Shown here one piece after another: positions 9,805 to 19,696 of a stretch of DNA of 64,000 nt; position 1 is the stretch's first letter, and each line of letters opens with the position of its first letter. The translations under genes were made by a program, and so were the position numbers. The notes under the pieces were generated by a model. The model was not told the origin of the DNA and did no database searches. It was given only the letters and a program-made list of their open reading frames with translations. Origin of the DNA: Brucella pseudintermedia (GTDB lineage: Bacteria; Pseudomonadota; Alphaproteobacteria; Rhizobiales; Rhizobiaceae); the NCBI RefSeq assembly GCF_008932435.1, contig NZ_WBWE01000003.1, forward strand, positions 124,001-188,000, written 5' to 3'.

Positions 9805-9915
9805 GTAGCAAATCGCTCAAGTTGACAGGGTAGAGGGCAGGGATTAGGACCAAACCCGATTTTGAAAGCATTTCAGGTCCATTCTTGAAAATGGCCCGGA
9901 TAGGCAGGGAAAAGC

Positions 9916-10881
9916 ATGGTTACAGTTCTTGATCTGGTGAACCAAGGCAAGCGCGAACGGCATCCCGAAAAGGCGCATCGTCCGGACAATGCTGTCCTGA
10001 AGAAGCCCGACTGGATTCGCGTCAAGGCTCCTGTCTCGCGTGGCTATAGTGAAACGCGCGATATCGTTCGTTCCAACAAGCTGGTTACGGTTTGCGAGGA
10101 AGCGGGCTGCCCGAACATTGGCGAGTGCTGGGAAAAGAAGCACGCGACTTTCATGATTATGGGCGAGATATGCACGCGTGCCTGCGCGTTCTGCAATGTC
10201 TCGACCGGTATCCCGACCGCGCTTGATCCAAATGAACCCGAGAATGTCGCCAAGGCTGTCAAGCAGATGGGCCTGACGCATGTGGTCATTACATCGGTTG
10301 ATCGCGACGATCTTGCCGATGGTGGTGCGCAGCATTTTGCCGAGGTCATTCAGGCCATTCGTGAAGCCGCCCCCGCGACCACGATTGAAATCCTCACACC
10401 GGATTTCCTGCGCAAGGAAGGTGCTCTTGAAGTCGTCGTTAGGGCACGCCCGGATGTGTTCAATCACAATCTGGAAACCGTTCCCTCGAAGTATCTCAAG
10501 GTTCGTCCCGGCGCCCGTTACTTCCATTCCATCCGCCTGCTGCAGCGCGTCAAGGAACTGGATCCGACCATTTTCACCAAGTCCGGCATCATGGTTGGTC
10601 TTGGCGAAGAGCGGAATGAAATCCTTCAGTTGATGGACGATCTGCGTTCGGCGGATGTGGATTTCATGACCATCGGCCAATATCTACAGCCGACGCGCAA
10701 GCACCATCCTGTCATTCGCTTCGTGACGCCGGACGAGTTCAAGTCGTTCGAAACGATTGGCCGGACCAAGGGCTTCCTGCTAGTCGCATCCAGCCCGCTG
10801 ACCCGTTCGTCGCATCATGCTGGCGATGATTTTGCCAAGCTGAGGGCAGCGCGCGAGGCGCAGATCGCGGCAAAGGCCTGA
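9916..10881 (+). CDS. lipA: Lipoyl synthase
   Basis: Radical-SAM enzyme that inserts two sulfurs into octanoylated lipoyl domains, such as those of PdhB and PdhC encoded upstream. The 321-residue protein has both [4Fe-4S] motifs: Cys60, Cys65 and Cys71 ([12 protein letters not shown], auxiliary cluster) and Cys86, Cys90 and Cys93 (CTRACAFC, radical-SAM cluster). The C-terminal serine-containing segment of the family is visible as [12 protein letters not shown]. The ATG at 9916 follows an AGGGAAAAGC site. It lies eight bases before the COQ10-like gene and is likely in an operon with it. Confidence 0.97.
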   Translation: MVTVLDLVNQGKRERHPEKAHRPDNAVLKKPDWIRVKAPVSRGYSETRDIVRSNKLVTVCEEAGCPNIGECWEKKHATFMIMGEICTRACAFCNVSTGIPTALDPNEPENVAKAVKQMGLTHVVITSVDRDDLADGGAQHFAEVIQAIREAAPATTIEILTPDFLRKEGALEVVVRARPDVFNHNLETVPSKYLKVRPGARYFHSIRLLQRVKELDPTIFTKSGIMVGLGEERNEILQLMDDLRSADVDFMTIGQYLQPTRKHHPVIRFVTPDEFKSFETIGRTKGFLLVASSPLTRSSHHAGDDFAKLRAAREAQIAAKA

Positions 10882-10889
10882 GATCAGAC

Positions 10890-11345
10890 ATGCCGCAGTT
10901 TACCACCGTCAGGCGGGTGCATCACCGGGCAGAGCAAATGTTTGGCCTTGTCGCGGATGTTGAGAAATACCCGGATTTTCTGCCGATGTGTGAGGCTTTG
11001 TCGGTTCGCTCTCGCAAGGAGCGTGACGGCAAGGCTCTTCTCATTGCCGACATGACGGTTGGTTACAAGCTTATACGCGAGACGTTCACCAGCCAGGTGC
11101 TGCTGAAGCCCGCGGAGAATATCATCGATGTGAAATATCTCGACGGGCCGTTTCGCTATCTCGACAATCGCTGGACCTTTAAACCCGTGGGAGACGGGAG
11201 CGAATGCGATGTCGAGTTCTTCATCGATTATGAGTTCAAGAGCCGGACACTCGGCCTTCTCATGGGAACCATGTTCGATCTTGCTTTCAAAAAATTTTCC
11301 GAAGCTTTCGAGAAACGGGCCGATCAGATTTACGGAACGGCCTGA
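10890..11345 (+). CDS. COQ10/RatA-like START-domain protein
   Basis: A 151-residue single-domain protein of the polyketide cyclase/START superfamily, beginning FTTVRRVHHRAEQMFGLVADVEKYPDFLPMC, the pattern shared by mitochondrial coenzyme Q-binding COQ10 and bacterial RatA. In alphaproteobacteria the COQ10-like role in quinone handling is the more likely one; many databases label it a RatA toxin. Downstream of lipA by eight bases, a conserved alphaproteobacterial pairing. Confidence 0.88.
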   Translation: MPQFTTVRRVHHRAEQMFGLVADVEKYPDFLPMCEALSVRSRKERDGKALLIADMTVGYKLIRETFTSQVLLKPAENIIDVKYLDGPFRYLDNRWTFKPVGDGSECDVEFFIDYEFKSRTLGLLMGTMFDLAFKKFSEAFEKRADQIYGTA

Positions 11346-11349
11346 ATTA

Positions 11350-11375
11350 GTCCCCGATTTTCGGGCTCTCTTTTT
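11350..11375 (+). terminator. Short hairpin with T-tract after the COQ10-like gene
   Basis: A five-bp stem (CCCGA with TCGGG) followed by CTCTCTTTTTATT. The stem is short, but the T-tract and the position between convergent genes support a terminator. Confidence 0.45.
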
Positions 11376-12120
11376 ATTGCGCTGTATAACCGCCATCGAC
11401 CAATATGGACGCGCCGGTGACGAATGAAGCTTCGTCGCTCGCCAGGAAAAGCACGACGCTGGCGACTTCTTCGGCGCGGCCGAGCCGGCCAATGGGATGC
11501 AAGGCTACCAGAGCTTCTTTCTGATCTTCAGGTATATCCTTGAGCAGCGGCGTGTCGATATATCCCGGGCAGACCGCATTCACCCGAATGTTTTGCGCTC
11601 CATAGTCAATTGCAAGCGTTTGCGTCAGGAGTTTCACGCCACCTTTGGCTGCGGCATAGGCGGTGACACCTGATTTTCCGACATGACTGTGGATTGAGCC
11701 GCAATTCACAATCACGCCGCCGCCCTGCGAGCGCATCTGATCGATGGCGTATTTATCGCAAAGATAGACGCCGGTCAGGTTGATATCGATAGTTTTCTGC
11801 CAAGCAGCCTCGTCCAGCTCGTCTATCGGGCCGTCTGCGGCGATGCCTGCATTGGCAAACATGATGTCGAGACGGCCATAGGTTTCGACGGTTTTCGCAA
11901 TCAATGCCTGCACGGCCTTGGTGTCGGTTACATCGGTTTTGACGAATAATGCCCGCTCGCTGCCGCCTGCAAGCTCGTTGACCAGTTGCTGGCCGTGCTC
12001 GGAATAATCGGCGATAACAACATTCGCTCCCTCGCGAATGAAAGCACGAACGGTCGCTTCACCGATGCCGCTTGCCCCACCTGTAACGATTGCCACCTTG
12101 CCATCAAAACGCATCGCCAT
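11374..12120 (-). CDS. SDR family NAD(P)-dependent oxidoreductase
   Basis: A 248-residue classical short-chain dehydrogenase. It has the nucleotide loop TGGASGIG (residues 14-21), the NAG motif (FANAGIA), catalytic Ser in NCGSIHSH, and YAAAKGG with the Tyr-x-x-x-Lys pair, followed by PGYIDTPL. The overall sequence is like glucose 1-dehydrogenase/3-oxoacyl-ACP-reductase-like SDRs, but the substrate cannot be read from sequence. AGGAGA precedes its ATG. It lies between the COQ10-like gene and cinA in the opposite orientation to the former. Confidence 0.93.
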   Translation of the reverse strand: MAMRFDGKVAIVTGGASGIGEATVRAFIREGANVVIADYSEHGQQLVNELAGGSERALFVKTDVTDTKAVQALIAKTVETYGRLDIMFANAGIAADGPIDELDEAAWQKTIDINLTGVYLCDKYAIDQMRSQGGGVIVNCGSIHSHVGKSGVTAYAAAKGGVKLLTQTLAIDYGAQNIRVNAVCPGYIDTPLLKDIPEDQKEALVALHPIGRLGRAEEVASVVLFLASDEASFVTGASILVDGGYTAQ

Positions 12121-12177
12121 GTTCTCCTTTTCCTATGCAAGAAAAAAGGTAGGGCACGGCAGATAAAAGTGTACGCC

Positions 12178-12675
12178 TCAAGGCTCTCGAAGATTCTCCA
12201 GAACGAGGTCCAATGCGGCGAGAACCGTTTCGTGGCGGATTTCAGCTCTGGTTTTTGGACCGAAACGATATTCGCGATGGAGGGTCGGGTGATCCCTTCG
12301 CGCCGAGGCGATGTGGACAAGACCGACAGGTTTTGCATCGGAACCGCCGCCCGGTCCGGCAACACCTGTAACGGCTATAGTTACTCCGGTGCGGGAACGT
12401 GCAAGTGCGCCTTCAGCCATGGATAGCGCTACTTCCTTTGAGACCGCGCCGAAGCGATCAATCAGTTCCATCGGAACGCCGATCATTTCGCTTTTTGCTT
12501 CATTGGAATAGGTGACAAAACCGCGATCCACGACATCGGACGATCCGGCAATGTCAGTCAGCGCTCCGGCTATCAATCCACCCGTGCAGGATTCTGCTGT
12601 GGCGATCATTACACCGGCCTTCCGGCAGGCTGCCAGTACGGCAATGGCCTTTTCTTCTGCGATGAACGCGCTCAT
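12178..12675 (-). CDS. cinA: CinA C-terminal domain protein, nicotinamide-nucleotide amidohydrolase type
   Basis: A 165-residue stand-alone CinA C-terminal (PncC-like) domain with [22 protein letters not shown] (about 24-45) and [20 protein letters not shown]. Family members deamidate NMN to NaMN in pyridine nucleotide recycling; the N-terminal molybdopterin-like domain of full CinA is absent, which is normal in this group. Its ATG overlaps the ispDF stop by four bases (ATGA), so the two are translationally coupled. Confidence 0.92.
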   Translation of the reverse strand: MSAFIAEEKAIAVLAACRKAGVMIATAESCTGGLIAGALTDIAGSSDVVDRGFVTYSNEAKSEMIGVPMELIDRFGAVSKEVALSMAEGALARSRTGVTIAVTGVAGPGGGSDAKPVGLVHIASARRDHPTLHREYRFGPKTRAEIRHETVLAALDLVLENLREP

Positions 12676-13940
12676 TCCGGAACTTCGCCGGGATAGATGA
12701 CGGTTGCCGTCGCGATTGCCGCGATACCTTCACGGCGACCGACAAAGCCGAGTTTCTCATTGGTCGTCGCTTTGACAGAGACGCGGTCCGCTGCGATGCC
12801 CAGCATGTCGCAAAGCGCTTCTGTCATGGCCGTGCGATGCGGGCCGATTTTCGGCGCTTCGCTGATAAAGGTAACGTCGACATTGGCGATGCGACCGCCT
12901 GCTTCACGAACGATACTGACCGCACGTTCGATAAAAATGCGGGAGGCCGCCCCTTTCCACTGTGGATCGGAAGGCGGGAAATGCGTGCCAATATCACCTG
13001 CTCCCCGTGTCGCAAGCAGGGCGTCGGTTAGCGCATGAAGCCCGACGTCGGCGTCTGAATGGCCGTTGAGTTTTGCTTCATGAGGGATTTTCACACCGCA
13101 CAGGGTGACATGATCGCCGGGCTCAAAAGAATGGACATCGTAGCCATTGCCGGTGCGAATATCGGGAAACGAAACATGATCTTGCCGCAGGCGTCTGTCT
13201 GCCATTTCAATATCCTTTGCCCAGGTAAGCTTTGTATTGTCCGCCGATCCTTCGATAATCCGTACAGCGATGCCTTGCCATTCGGCAATGGCGGCATCGT
13301 CTGTGAAATCAGAGCGATTGATCGCGAAGGCCTTTTCATGCGCATTGAGGATAGGTGCATAGGGAAATGCCTGCGGCGTCTGTGCGGCGAAAAGGCCCGC
13401 GCGGGGTACGGTCGTTCTAACCGTGCCATCCGCGGCGGACTGCTTGAGCGTGTCTGAGACAGCCAAAGCGGGCAGAACACCTTCCTCCGGCACCAGGTTT
13501 TCAACGATGCGCTTCAGTAGGTCCTGACTGATGAATGGTCTCACACCGTCATGGATCATCACATATTGCGGCGCAAAGTCTTGCAATGCAACGAGACCAA
13601 GACGCGTTGATTCTTGCCGGGTAGGGCCGCCGTTCACAACCAGAATATTGCAGCAGTTTTCTGGAATGGCGCGTTCGAAAAGCGTGTGATCGTCAGGATG
13701 AATGACGACAACGATGCTATCAATCAGCGAGCAGTCAATAAAGGCGCGCAACGTACGGGCAAGCACGGCTTCGCCGCCGATGCGCCGATATTGTTTCGGC
13801 CCTTCGACGCTCTGCCCGGCTCGCTCACCGCGACCGGCTGCCACAATGACTGCTGCTATTTTTGAAATGGTTGTTGCCTCGGTCAAAGGTTGTGTTCCCA
13901 AGCCGAATAATGCCTTGCGCGGATAAATGCCAGACGACAA
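12672..13940 (-). CDS. ispDF: Bifunctional IspD/IspF, MEP pathway
   Basis: Fuses 2-C-methyl-D-erythritol 4-phosphate cytidylyltransferase (IspD, about residues 27-255) with 2-C-methyl-D-erythritol 2,4-cyclodiphosphate synthase (IspF, about 262-422), a fusion typical of alphaproteobacteria. IspD motifs: [15 protein letters not shown] and MIHDGVRPF. IspF motifs: [30 protein letters not shown] and [13 protein letters not shown]. No ATG exists in frame before the IspD nucleotide loop; the TTG at 13940 gives the longest form, and another TTG (13886) with GGGA upstream is an alternative, so the true start is uncertain. Confidence 0.93.
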   Translation of the reverse strand: MSSGIYPRKALFGLGTQPLTEATTISKIAAVIVAAGRGERAGQSVEGPKQYRRIGGEAVLARTLRAFIDCSLIDSIVVVIHPDDHTLFERAIPENCCNILVVNGGPTRQESTRLGLVALQDFAPQYVMIHDGVRPFISQDLLKRIVENLVPEEGVLPALAVSDTLKQSAADGTVRTTVPRAGLFAAQTPQAFPYAPILNAHEKAFAINRSDFTDDAAIAEWQGIAVRIIEGSADNTKLTWAKDIEMADRRLRQDHVSFPDIRTGNGYDVHSFEPGDHVTLCGVKIPHEAKLNGHSDADVGLHALTDALLATRGAGDIGTHFPPSDPQWKGAASRIFIERAVSIVREAGGRIANVDVTFISEAPKIGPHRTAMTEALCDMLGIAADRVSVKATTNEKLGFVGRREGIAAIATATVIYPGEVPE

Positions 13941-14041
13941 TTGATTTATCGTAATTACCCGAGCGCTTTTCCTTGCGTTGAAAAGGGAAGCTGATTAATG
14001 TATGTGCTAATCGCGCTGTGCACATCAAATAGGCATTATTG

Positions 14042-15046
14042 GTGAGTTTTCTCGATCAACCTTTGAGCATTGGCGGTGTGGCGCTTGCCAACCGTGTCTT
14101 TCTCGCGCCGATGTCGGGCGTTTCGGATCTTCCTTTTCGCAGGCGGGCAGCAGAAGCTGGCGCGGGTATGGTCGTGTCTGAAATGGTCGCCAGCGCCGAA
14201 CTCTGCAATCGTCACAGGGAGAGCCTTCTGCGCCTTTCGGGTGAAGGGCTTGGAACGCATGTCGTGCAACTCGCGGGACGCGAAGCGCATTGGATGGGCG
14301 AGGCGGCCAAGATCGCCGAAGGAGAAGGTGCCGATATCATCGATATCAATATGGGCTGTCCAGCCAAGAAGGTGACAGGCGGTTATTCAGGATCTGCTTT
14401 GATGCGCGATCTCGATCATGCAATGACCCTCATTGAGGCTACCGTCAATGCAGTCAATGTTCCGGTTACGCTCAAGATGCGGCTGGGATGGGACGAGAAA
14501 AGCATCAATGCGCCCGAACTGGCTAGACGTGCCGAAAGCGTCGGTGTCGCCATGGTGACTGTCCACGGACGTACTCGGTGCCAGTTTTATGAAGGCAAGG
14601 CCGACTGGGATGCAATTCGCGCGGTTCGCGACGTAATCAGGATTCCTCTGGTCGCCAACGGAGATGTGGTGTGTCGTGGCGATGCCGAGGAAATTCTGCG
14701 CCGTTCCGGAGCTGATGCGGTGATGGTCGGACGTGCCTCTTACGGCCAGCCTTGGTTGGCCGGCCTAATCGCAGGAAGCGACTTTGTCCCAAAGTCGCGA
14801 AGTGAAATTCTCGATTATATTATAAAGCATTACGAAGATATGCTCGACCACTATGGAAGCACAACGGGCATTCGTCATTCCCGTAAACACCTTGGCTGGT
14901 ATCTTGATCGTCATGCGGGTGAGGCATGTATGCCTGCCGAGAAAGCGGAAGTTATGACCCAAACCGACCGGCGAGCCGTTATCGACGCTTTGGGTCGCAT
15001 CTTCACGCGAGAAATTCGCGAAGTCGCGCTCAAAGAGGTTGCCTGA
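14042..15046 (+). CDS. dusB: tRNA-dihydrouridine synthase B (NifR3)
   Basis: FMN enzyme reducing uridine to dihydrouridine in tRNA D-loops. The 334-residue protein has the N-terminal [15 protein letters not shown], the catalytic loop [19 protein letters not shown] and the FMN phosphate region [28 protein letters not shown]. The start is GTG 14042; TTG 14039 directly before it is also possible. It heads the classical nifR3-ntrB-ntrC operon; its TGA overlaps the ntrB ATG by one base (TGATG). It is divergent from ispDF with about 100 bases between. Confidence 0.96.
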   Translation: MSFLDQPLSIGGVALANRVFLAPMSGVSDLPFRRRAAEAGAGMVVSEMVASAELCNRHRESLLRLSGEGLGTHVVQLAGREAHWMGEAAKIAEGEGADIIDINMGCPAKKVTGGYSGSALMRDLDHAMTLIEATVNAVNVPVTLKMRLGWDEKSINAPELARRAESVGVAMVTVHGRTRCQFYEGKADWDAIRAVRDVIRIPLVANGDVVCRGDAEEILRRSGADAVMVGRASYGQPWLAGLIAGSDFVPKSRSEILDYIIKHYEDMLDHYGSTTGIRHSRKHLGWYLDRHAGEACMPAEKAEVMTQTDRRAVIDALGRIFTREIREVALKEVA

Positions 15047-16161
15047 TGCGCGAAAGAACAGATACGAACGGCATTCCCTCTGTCGTGCTCGACGCCATCA
15101 GCCAGCCGGTTATCATGGTCAGCGCTGAAAACTATATCGCCTATGCCAATCTGGACGCGGAACAGTTCTTTCGTTCCGGCTCGTCTATTCTGGCGCGCAA
15201 CCGGCTGGAATCCTTTCTGCCTTTCGGCAGTCCGCTGCTAGCGCTGGTCGATCAGGTGCGCACCAGCCAGATGCCGGTAAATGAATATCGCGTCGATGTT
15301 TCATCGCCTCGTCTGGGAGCGGAACGTATCGTTGATATTTACGTGGCGCCCGTCGCAGAGTTGCCCGGCGCTGTGGTCATCCTCTTCAAGGAAAAGACGA
15401 TGGCCGAAAAGATCGACCGGCAGATGACGCACCGTGGCGCGGCGCGATCAGTGACAGGGCTTGCATCGATGCTGGCCCACGAAATCAAGAACCCTCTATC
15501 TGGTATCCGCGGTGCTGCGCAATTGCTCGAGCAGGTTGTCGGCGACGAGGATCGTGCGCTGGCACGGCTTATTACCGATGAAACAGATCGGATCGTTTCA
15601 CTGGTTGACCGCATGGAGGTTTTTTCAGACGAACGCCCCATTGAGCGATCTGCGGTCAATATTCATGCGGTTCTGGATCATGTGAAGGCGATTGCGAAGA
15701 ACGGGTTTGCGCGGAAGATTCGTTTCGTTGAAGATTATGATCCTTCTCTCCCGCCGGTTTTCGCCAATCGGGACCAGCTTGTGCAGGTTTTCCTCAATCT
15801 GCTGAAGAATGCCTCGGAAGCCATAGGTGATCGTGAGGGCGGCGAGATTGTCCTGTCCACGGCTTATCGTCCGGGCATCCGTCTGCAGGTGCCGGGCGCG
15901 CGGGACAGGGTGGCCCTGCCTCTCGAGTTCTGCGTGCATGATAACGGACCCGGCGTGCCACAGGATATGCTCCCGCATCTGTTCGATCCCTTCGTGACGA
16001 CGAAGACCAACGGTTCCGGACTCGGTTTGGCGCTGGTTGCGAAGATCATTGGCGATCACGGCGGCATCATTGAATGCGACAGCCATCCTTCCCGCACGAC
16101 TTTTCGCGTTCTAATGCCGGCCTGGAAAAATATGGCTGGAAATACTGGAGATAACGCATGA
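15046..16161 (+). CDS. ntrB: Nitrogen regulation sensor histidine kinase NtrB
   Basis: Cytosolic two-component kinase (371 residues) that phosphorylates or dephosphorylates NtrC according to PII (GlnB) state. It has an N-terminal PAS domain (about 10-115), a HisKA domain with the phosphoacceptor His145 in [13 protein letters not shown], and a HATPase domain with the N box ([11 protein letters not shown]), G1 box (DNGPGVP) and G2 box (GSGLGLALV). There is no membrane segment. The ATG at 15046 overlaps the dusB stop. GlnB, its partner, is encoded at 34.8-35.2 kb. Confidence 0.97.
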   Translation: MRERTDTNGIPSVVLDAISQPVIMVSAENYIAYANLDAEQFFRSGSSILARNRLESFLPFGSPLLALVDQVRTSQMPVNEYRVDVSSPRLGAERIVDIYVAPVAELPGAVVILFKEKTMAEKIDRQMTHRGAARSVTGLASMLAHEIKNPLSGIRGAAQLLEQVVGDEDRALARLITDETDRIVSLVDRMEVFSDERPIERSAVNIHAVLDHVKAIAKNGFARKIRFVEDYDPSLPPVFANRDQLVQVFLNLLKNASEAIGDREGGEIVLSTAYRPGIRLQVPGARDRVALPLEFCVHDNGPGVPQDMLPHLFDPFVTTKTNGSGLGLALVAKIIGDHGGIIECDSHPSRTTFRVLMPAWKNMAGNTGDNA

Positions 16162-17630
16162 TCGCAGGACGTCCGACTGGAACCATATTGGTGGCGGATG
16201 ACGATGCAGCCATTCGGACAGTGTTGAACCAGGCCCTATCGCGGGCGGGCTATGATGTGCGCGTGACTTCCAATGCTGCCTCGCTCTGGCGGTGGGTGGC
16301 GGCAGGCGACGGCGACCTCGTTATTACTGACGTCAATATGCCGGATGAGAACGCCTTTGATCTTCTGCCGCGTATCAAGAAGATGCGCCCGGACCTTCCG
16401 ATTGTGGTGATGAGCGCGCAGAACACATTCATGACGGCAATCCGGGCGTCAGAGGCTGGAGCCTACGAATATCTGCCGAAGCCATTCGATCTGACGGAAT
16501 TGATCAACATAGTCGGTCGAGCGCTGTCAGAACCCAAGAATAAACCGATCGCGGCTCTTTCCGATGAGCAGGCAGAAAATATGCCGCTGGTTGGCCGCTC
16601 GCCTGCGATGCAGGAAATCTACCGTTTGCTGGCGCGTATGATGCAGACGGATTTGACCGTCATGGTTACGGGTGAATCCGGTACAGGCAAGGAACTGGTT
16701 GCGCGCGCCCTGCACGAATATGGGCGCCGCCGAAAAGGACCGTTTGTTGCGATCAATATGGCGGCAATCCCGCGCGATCTGATCGAGTCTGAACTGTTCG
16801 GGCATGAAAAGGGCGCTTTTACCGGCGCGCAAAACCGCTCTAGCGGGCGCTTCGAGCAGGCAAATGGCGGTACGCTGTTTCTCGATGAGATCGGCGATAT
16901 GCCCATGGAAGCACAAACCCGCCTTCTGCGCGTGTTACAGCAAGGCGAATATATGACAGTCGGCGGACGCACGCCGATCAAGACCGACGTGCGTATCGTT
17001 GCAGCGACCAACAAGGATTTGCGGCAACTGATAGCGCAGGGCCTCTTCCGCGAGGATCTTTATTACCGGCTCAATGTCGTGCCTTTGCGTCTGCCGCCGC
17101 TACGCGAGCGCAGCGAGGACGTTGCTGATCTTGTGCGCCATTTTTTCAAACGAGCCGCCGAAGAGGGACTGCCGGAGAAGCGTATCAGCACCGCTGGCCT
17201 GGAAATGATGCGCCGGTATCCATGGCCAGGCAATGTGCGCGAACTGGAAAATCTCGTGCGAAGGCTCGCGGCGCTTTACCCGCAAGAAGAGATTTCGCCG
17301 GAAATTATCGAAACGGAGTTGCGAGCAGAGCTCACCAAGCCGGAGATTGTTCCCGCTGGCGGTGGCGATATGGAAAACATCTCCATTTCGCAGGCCGTTG
17401 AGCAGAACATGCAGCGTTATTTTGCCTCTTTCGGTTCCGACTTGCCGCCGCCCGGGCTTTACCATCGGGTGCTGGCTGAACTGGAATATCCCCTTATCCT
17501 CGCATGTCTTACGGCAACACGTGGAAATCAGATCAAGGCTGCCGATCTTCTGGGGCTAAACCGAAATACGCTGCGCAAGAAAATTCGCGAACTCGGCGTC
17601 AATATATATCGCGGAAACAAGGGAAATTAG
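16158..17630 (+). CDS. ntrC: Nitrogen regulation response regulator NtrC
   Basis: Sigma-54-dependent enhancer-binding activator of 490 residues. The receiver domain has Asp58 (ITDVNMPDE) and Lys108 (LPKPF). The AAA+ domain has Walker A GESGTGKE (172-179), the sigma-54-contacting GAFTGA (219-224) and Walker B in [12 protein letters not shown]. The C-terminal Fis-type helix-turn-helix includes [26 protein letters not shown]. The ATG overlaps the ntrB stop by four bases. The TAG stop at 17628-17630 falls inside an intergenic repeat, and the usual downstream genes ntrY and ntrX are absent. Confidence 0.97.
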   Translation: MIAGRPTGTILVADDDAAIRTVLNQALSRAGYDVRVTSNAASLWRWVAAGDGDLVITDVNMPDENAFDLLPRIKKMRPDLPIVVMSAQNTFMTAIRASEAGAYEYLPKPFDLTELINIVGRALSEPKNKPIAALSDEQAENMPLVGRSPAMQEIYRLLARMMQTDLTVMVTGESGTGKELVARALHEYGRRRKGPFVAINMAAIPRDLIESELFGHEKGAFTGAQNRSSGRFEQANGGTLFLDEIGDMPMEAQTRLLRVLQQGEYMTVGGRTPIKTDVRIVAATNKDLRQLIAQGLFREDLYYRLNVVPLRLPPLRERSEDVADLVRHFFKRAAEEGLPEKRISTAGLEMMRRYPWPGNVRELENLVRRLAALYPQEEISPEIIETELRAELTKPEIVPAGGGDMENISISQAVEQNMQRYFASFGSDLPPPGLYHRVLAELEYPLILACLTATRGNQIKAADLLGLNRNTLRKKIRELGVNIYRGNKGN

Positions 17631-17703
17631 AGCATTCCCAGCAAAAGTGTGAAACGGTTTTACGTTCCATGCGAAGAAGCCAATAGACAGAGCGGTTTCA
17701 ACG
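17629..17703 (+). repeat. Rhizobiales-type intergenic repeat at the 3' end of ntrC
   Basis: The stretch beginning AGAGCATTCCCAGCAAAAGT and ending AGAGCGGTTTCA resembles a short repeat that I recall scattered in Brucella, Ochrobactrum and Mesorhizobium intergenic regions (AGAGC...CAAAAGTGTGAAGCGGTTTT...). It starts at the last two bases of the ntrC stop codon. The assignment rests on memory of that family; I see no second copy in this window. Confidence 0.5.
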
Positions 17704-17804
17704 ATCCCGTTAAAACAGGAGCCGTCTAGCGGCTATCAATTACAAAAAAGCATTAACTACATTATTTAACGGGCGATTAAGTCTATCCGTCTACTGTTGG
17801 TTGC

Positions 17805-17996
17805 ATGAAAAATCGGCAATCAACGCGAAACAACAAGACCCGGCGCATTCTCGAACCGGCAGTAAGGAGCGGCATTCTTGCCGCGCCATTGATATTGATG
17901 CTTGCAATCGTTGTTGTCTTGTCTGGAGCAGAGCCAAAACTCTCGGCGATGATTGATCAGACCTTTACGGGTTCGATCAGCCCTATCATCAAGTAA
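17805..17996 (+). CDS. Small single-pass membrane protein, unknown
   Basis: A 63-residue frame with a strongly basic N-terminus (KNRQSTRNNKTRR), one membrane segment (about 24-41, ILAAPLILMLAIVVVLSG) and a short polar tail. The charge pattern predicts N-terminus inside. No strong ribosome binding site precedes the ATG. It is not recognised; a distant resemblance to Flp-type pilin precursors in size and layout is not supported by a GxxxxE processing motif. It lies between ntrC and the PepSY gene. Confidence 0.5.
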   Translation: MKNRQSTRNNKTRRILEPAVRSGILAAPLILMLAIVVVLSGAEPKLSAMIDQTFTGSISPIIK

Positions 17997-18061
17997 TTGT
18001 CCGTTGGGCTTGAAGACGGTAGCCGGACCCTTATCTATCAATATAGATAAAGGAGATAATC

Positions 18062-18301
18062 ATGCGTCTTGTTGCTACGACCTTGTTTCTTGGTTTATCC
18101 ACCGTTGCCGCTTTTGCCGCACCACCGGAAGGCGCGAAGCTTTCGGACATTATCGCGAAAATCGAACAGAAAGCGGATACGGCTTTTATCGATGAGGTCG
18201 ACTGGAATGATCGCGGCTATTATGAAATCGAGTATTTCACCAAGTCTGGCGCGAAAGTCGAGGTTAAAGTCGATCCGAAGACCGGACAGAATGTTCGATA
18301 G
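18062..18301 (+). CDS. PepSY domain-containing periplasmic protein
   Basis: A 79-residue protein with a signal peptide (MRLVATTLFLGLSTVAAFAA, cleavage after about residue 20) and one PepSY-like domain: an alpha helix (LSDIIAKIEQKADTAFIDEV) followed by beta strands ending VEVKVDPKTGQNV. Such single-PepSY proteins are periplasmic and poorly characterised, proposed as protease inhibitors or sensor-kinase modulators. An AAAGGAG site precedes the ATG at 18062. It directly precedes the oppositely oriented tRNA-Gly. Confidence 0.85.
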   Translation: MRLVATTLFLGLSTVAAFAAPPEGAKLSDIIAKIEQKADTAFIDEVDWNDRGYYEIEYFTKSGAKVEVKVDPKTGQNVR

Positions 18302-18326
18302 ATCAGGTTCTTGAGTGAAGGCCTGC

Positions 18327-18400
18327 TGGAGCGGGTAGCGGGAATCGAACCCGCTCGTTCAGCTTGGGAAGCTGACAGGCTACCATTACATCATACCCGC
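18327..18400 (-). tRNA. tRNA-Gly (anticodon CCC)
   Basis: Read on the minus strand, a full cloverleaf begins GCGGGTATGATGTAATGGTA. It has a seven-bp acceptor stem (GCGGGTA with TACCCGC), an anticodon stem TCAGC/GCTGA around the loop TTCCCAA (anticodon CCC), a T arm containing GGTTCGATTCC, and an encoded CCA end (complement of 18327-18329). It decodes GGG. Confidence 0.96.
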
Positions 18401-18683
18401 GAATGTATATATTTCAATAGGTTAGCGAGAAGTTAGATGAGATCGCTTTAGAAATATTCCAATCACTTTTGTCAAACTATGTTCTCTTTTCGCGCTCGTC
18501 AAACTGTTTGTTCACGGGCTCCGCGTACCGTTCCGTTGGTCTAGTTGCCTCACGAAACGCTAAAGCATCGTGACAAATTTTTCATGATCCGTTCCATTGA
18601 TATCTGAGTTTGAGAGGCCATCTGCAGATGACGCTCCAACGAATGCAGCCGATTTGCAGGCTGTTGCAGATGACAGGAAATCC

Positions 18684-19580
18684 ATGGGCAAGACCACAAA
18701 GCGCCGGGCACTGCTTATTGTAAATCCACATGCCCGGAATGGCAGGGGATACAGCGCGGATATTCGGTCTGCATTGGAGCGCGGCGGACTTCAACTCATT
18801 GAGCGAAATCCGCAAGACGGCGAGACTATCTCAGATGTGATCCTTCGTGAAAGGGATTGCGATCTTGTCATTGTCGGCGGTGGTGACGGATCGTTGAATG
18901 CGGCGGCCAAAGGATTGATGGAAACGGGATTGCCGCTTGCAATTCTTCCGCTTGGAACCGCAAACGATTTTGCGCGAACCGTCGGCATTCCTGCCGATCC
19001 CGTTGAGGCGGCACGACGAATTGCCTCCTATGAGGCGCGCGCCATCGATCTTGGCGAGGTCAATGGTCATCTTTACTTCAATGTCGCGAGCATCGGTTTC
19101 AGTGCCGAACTGGCGCAGCAACTGAGTTCTGCCGCGAAGAAGAAGTGGGGAAAGCTTGGCTATGCGATTGTCGCGGCGCGCATTCTGATGCGTTCGGAGC
19201 TTTTCACGGCCTATCTGGAACATGACGGCATGACGGAAAAAATCCGCACGTTGCAGGTCTCTGTGGGGAATGGGAAATTCTACGGCGGCGGCATGGCGGT
19301 CGAGAAGGATGCGACCGTAGATGACGGGAAACTGGATTTCTACAGTCTGGAGGTTGATCACTGGTGGAAACTTTTGCGTCTGCTGCCAAGTCTCCGCCGC
19401 GGCACTCATTCGAAATGGGATGACGTGCGGGCTTTCCCGACCACAGAGGTGATCGTTCGCACGAAGAAACCCCGCGCCGTCAATACCGATGGCGAGTTGT
19501 CAACCTGGACGCCGGCCCATTTCCGCCTGCTACGAAACGCAATAAAAGTCTATATGCCCGACCCGGCGACAAGGCCATGA
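18684..19580 (+). CDS. Diacylglycerol kinase-family lipid kinase (DAGK catalytic domain)
   Basis: About 298 residues with the DAGK catalytic fold: LLIVNPHARNGRG near the N-terminus, the nucleotide motif VIVGGGDGSLNAAAKGL, LPLGTANDFART, and FYGGGMAVEKDATVDDGKLDF further on, all typical of DgkB/YegS-like soluble lipid kinases. Substrate (diacylglycerol or another lipid) is not determinable. The ATG at 18684 has AGGA five bases upstream; a TTG at 18597 would extend it by 29 residues without family similarity. It is unrelated to the small membrane DgkA at 42.7 kb. Confidence 0.9.
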   Translation: MGKTTKRRALLIVNPHARNGRGYSADIRSALERGGLQLIERNPQDGETISDVILRERDCDLVIVGGGDGSLNAAAKGLMETGLPLAILPLGTANDFARTVGIPADPVEAARRIASYEARAIDLGEVNGHLYFNVASIGFSAELAQQLSSAAKKKWGKLGYAIVAARILMRSELFTAYLEHDGMTEKIRTLQVSVGNGKFYGGGMAVEKDATVDDGKLDFYSLEVDHWWKLLRLLPSLRRGTHSKWDDVRAFPTTEVIVRTKKPRAVNTDGELSTWTPAHFRLLRNAIKVYMPDPATRP

Positions 19581-19595
19581 TGGGGGCAAAAAAAC

Positions 19596-19616
19596 GGCCC
19601 GCCTTCTGGGCGGGCC
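19596..19616. terminator. GC-rich terminator hairpin between convergent genes
   Basis: GGCCCGCC (19596-19603) pairs with GGCGGGCC (19609-19616). The A7 run just left of it gives a T-tract for minus-strand transcripts, so it ends the 25-residue peptide gene well; plus-strand transcripts of the lipid kinase have only a weak T-tract. Confidence 0.8.
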
Positions 19617-19696
19617 TAATTCCATGACGTTAGGTGACTGGCTCGGAGGTCATTTGAGCCGTATAAATAACGGCTGAAAGGACCGAACGTTCCCGG

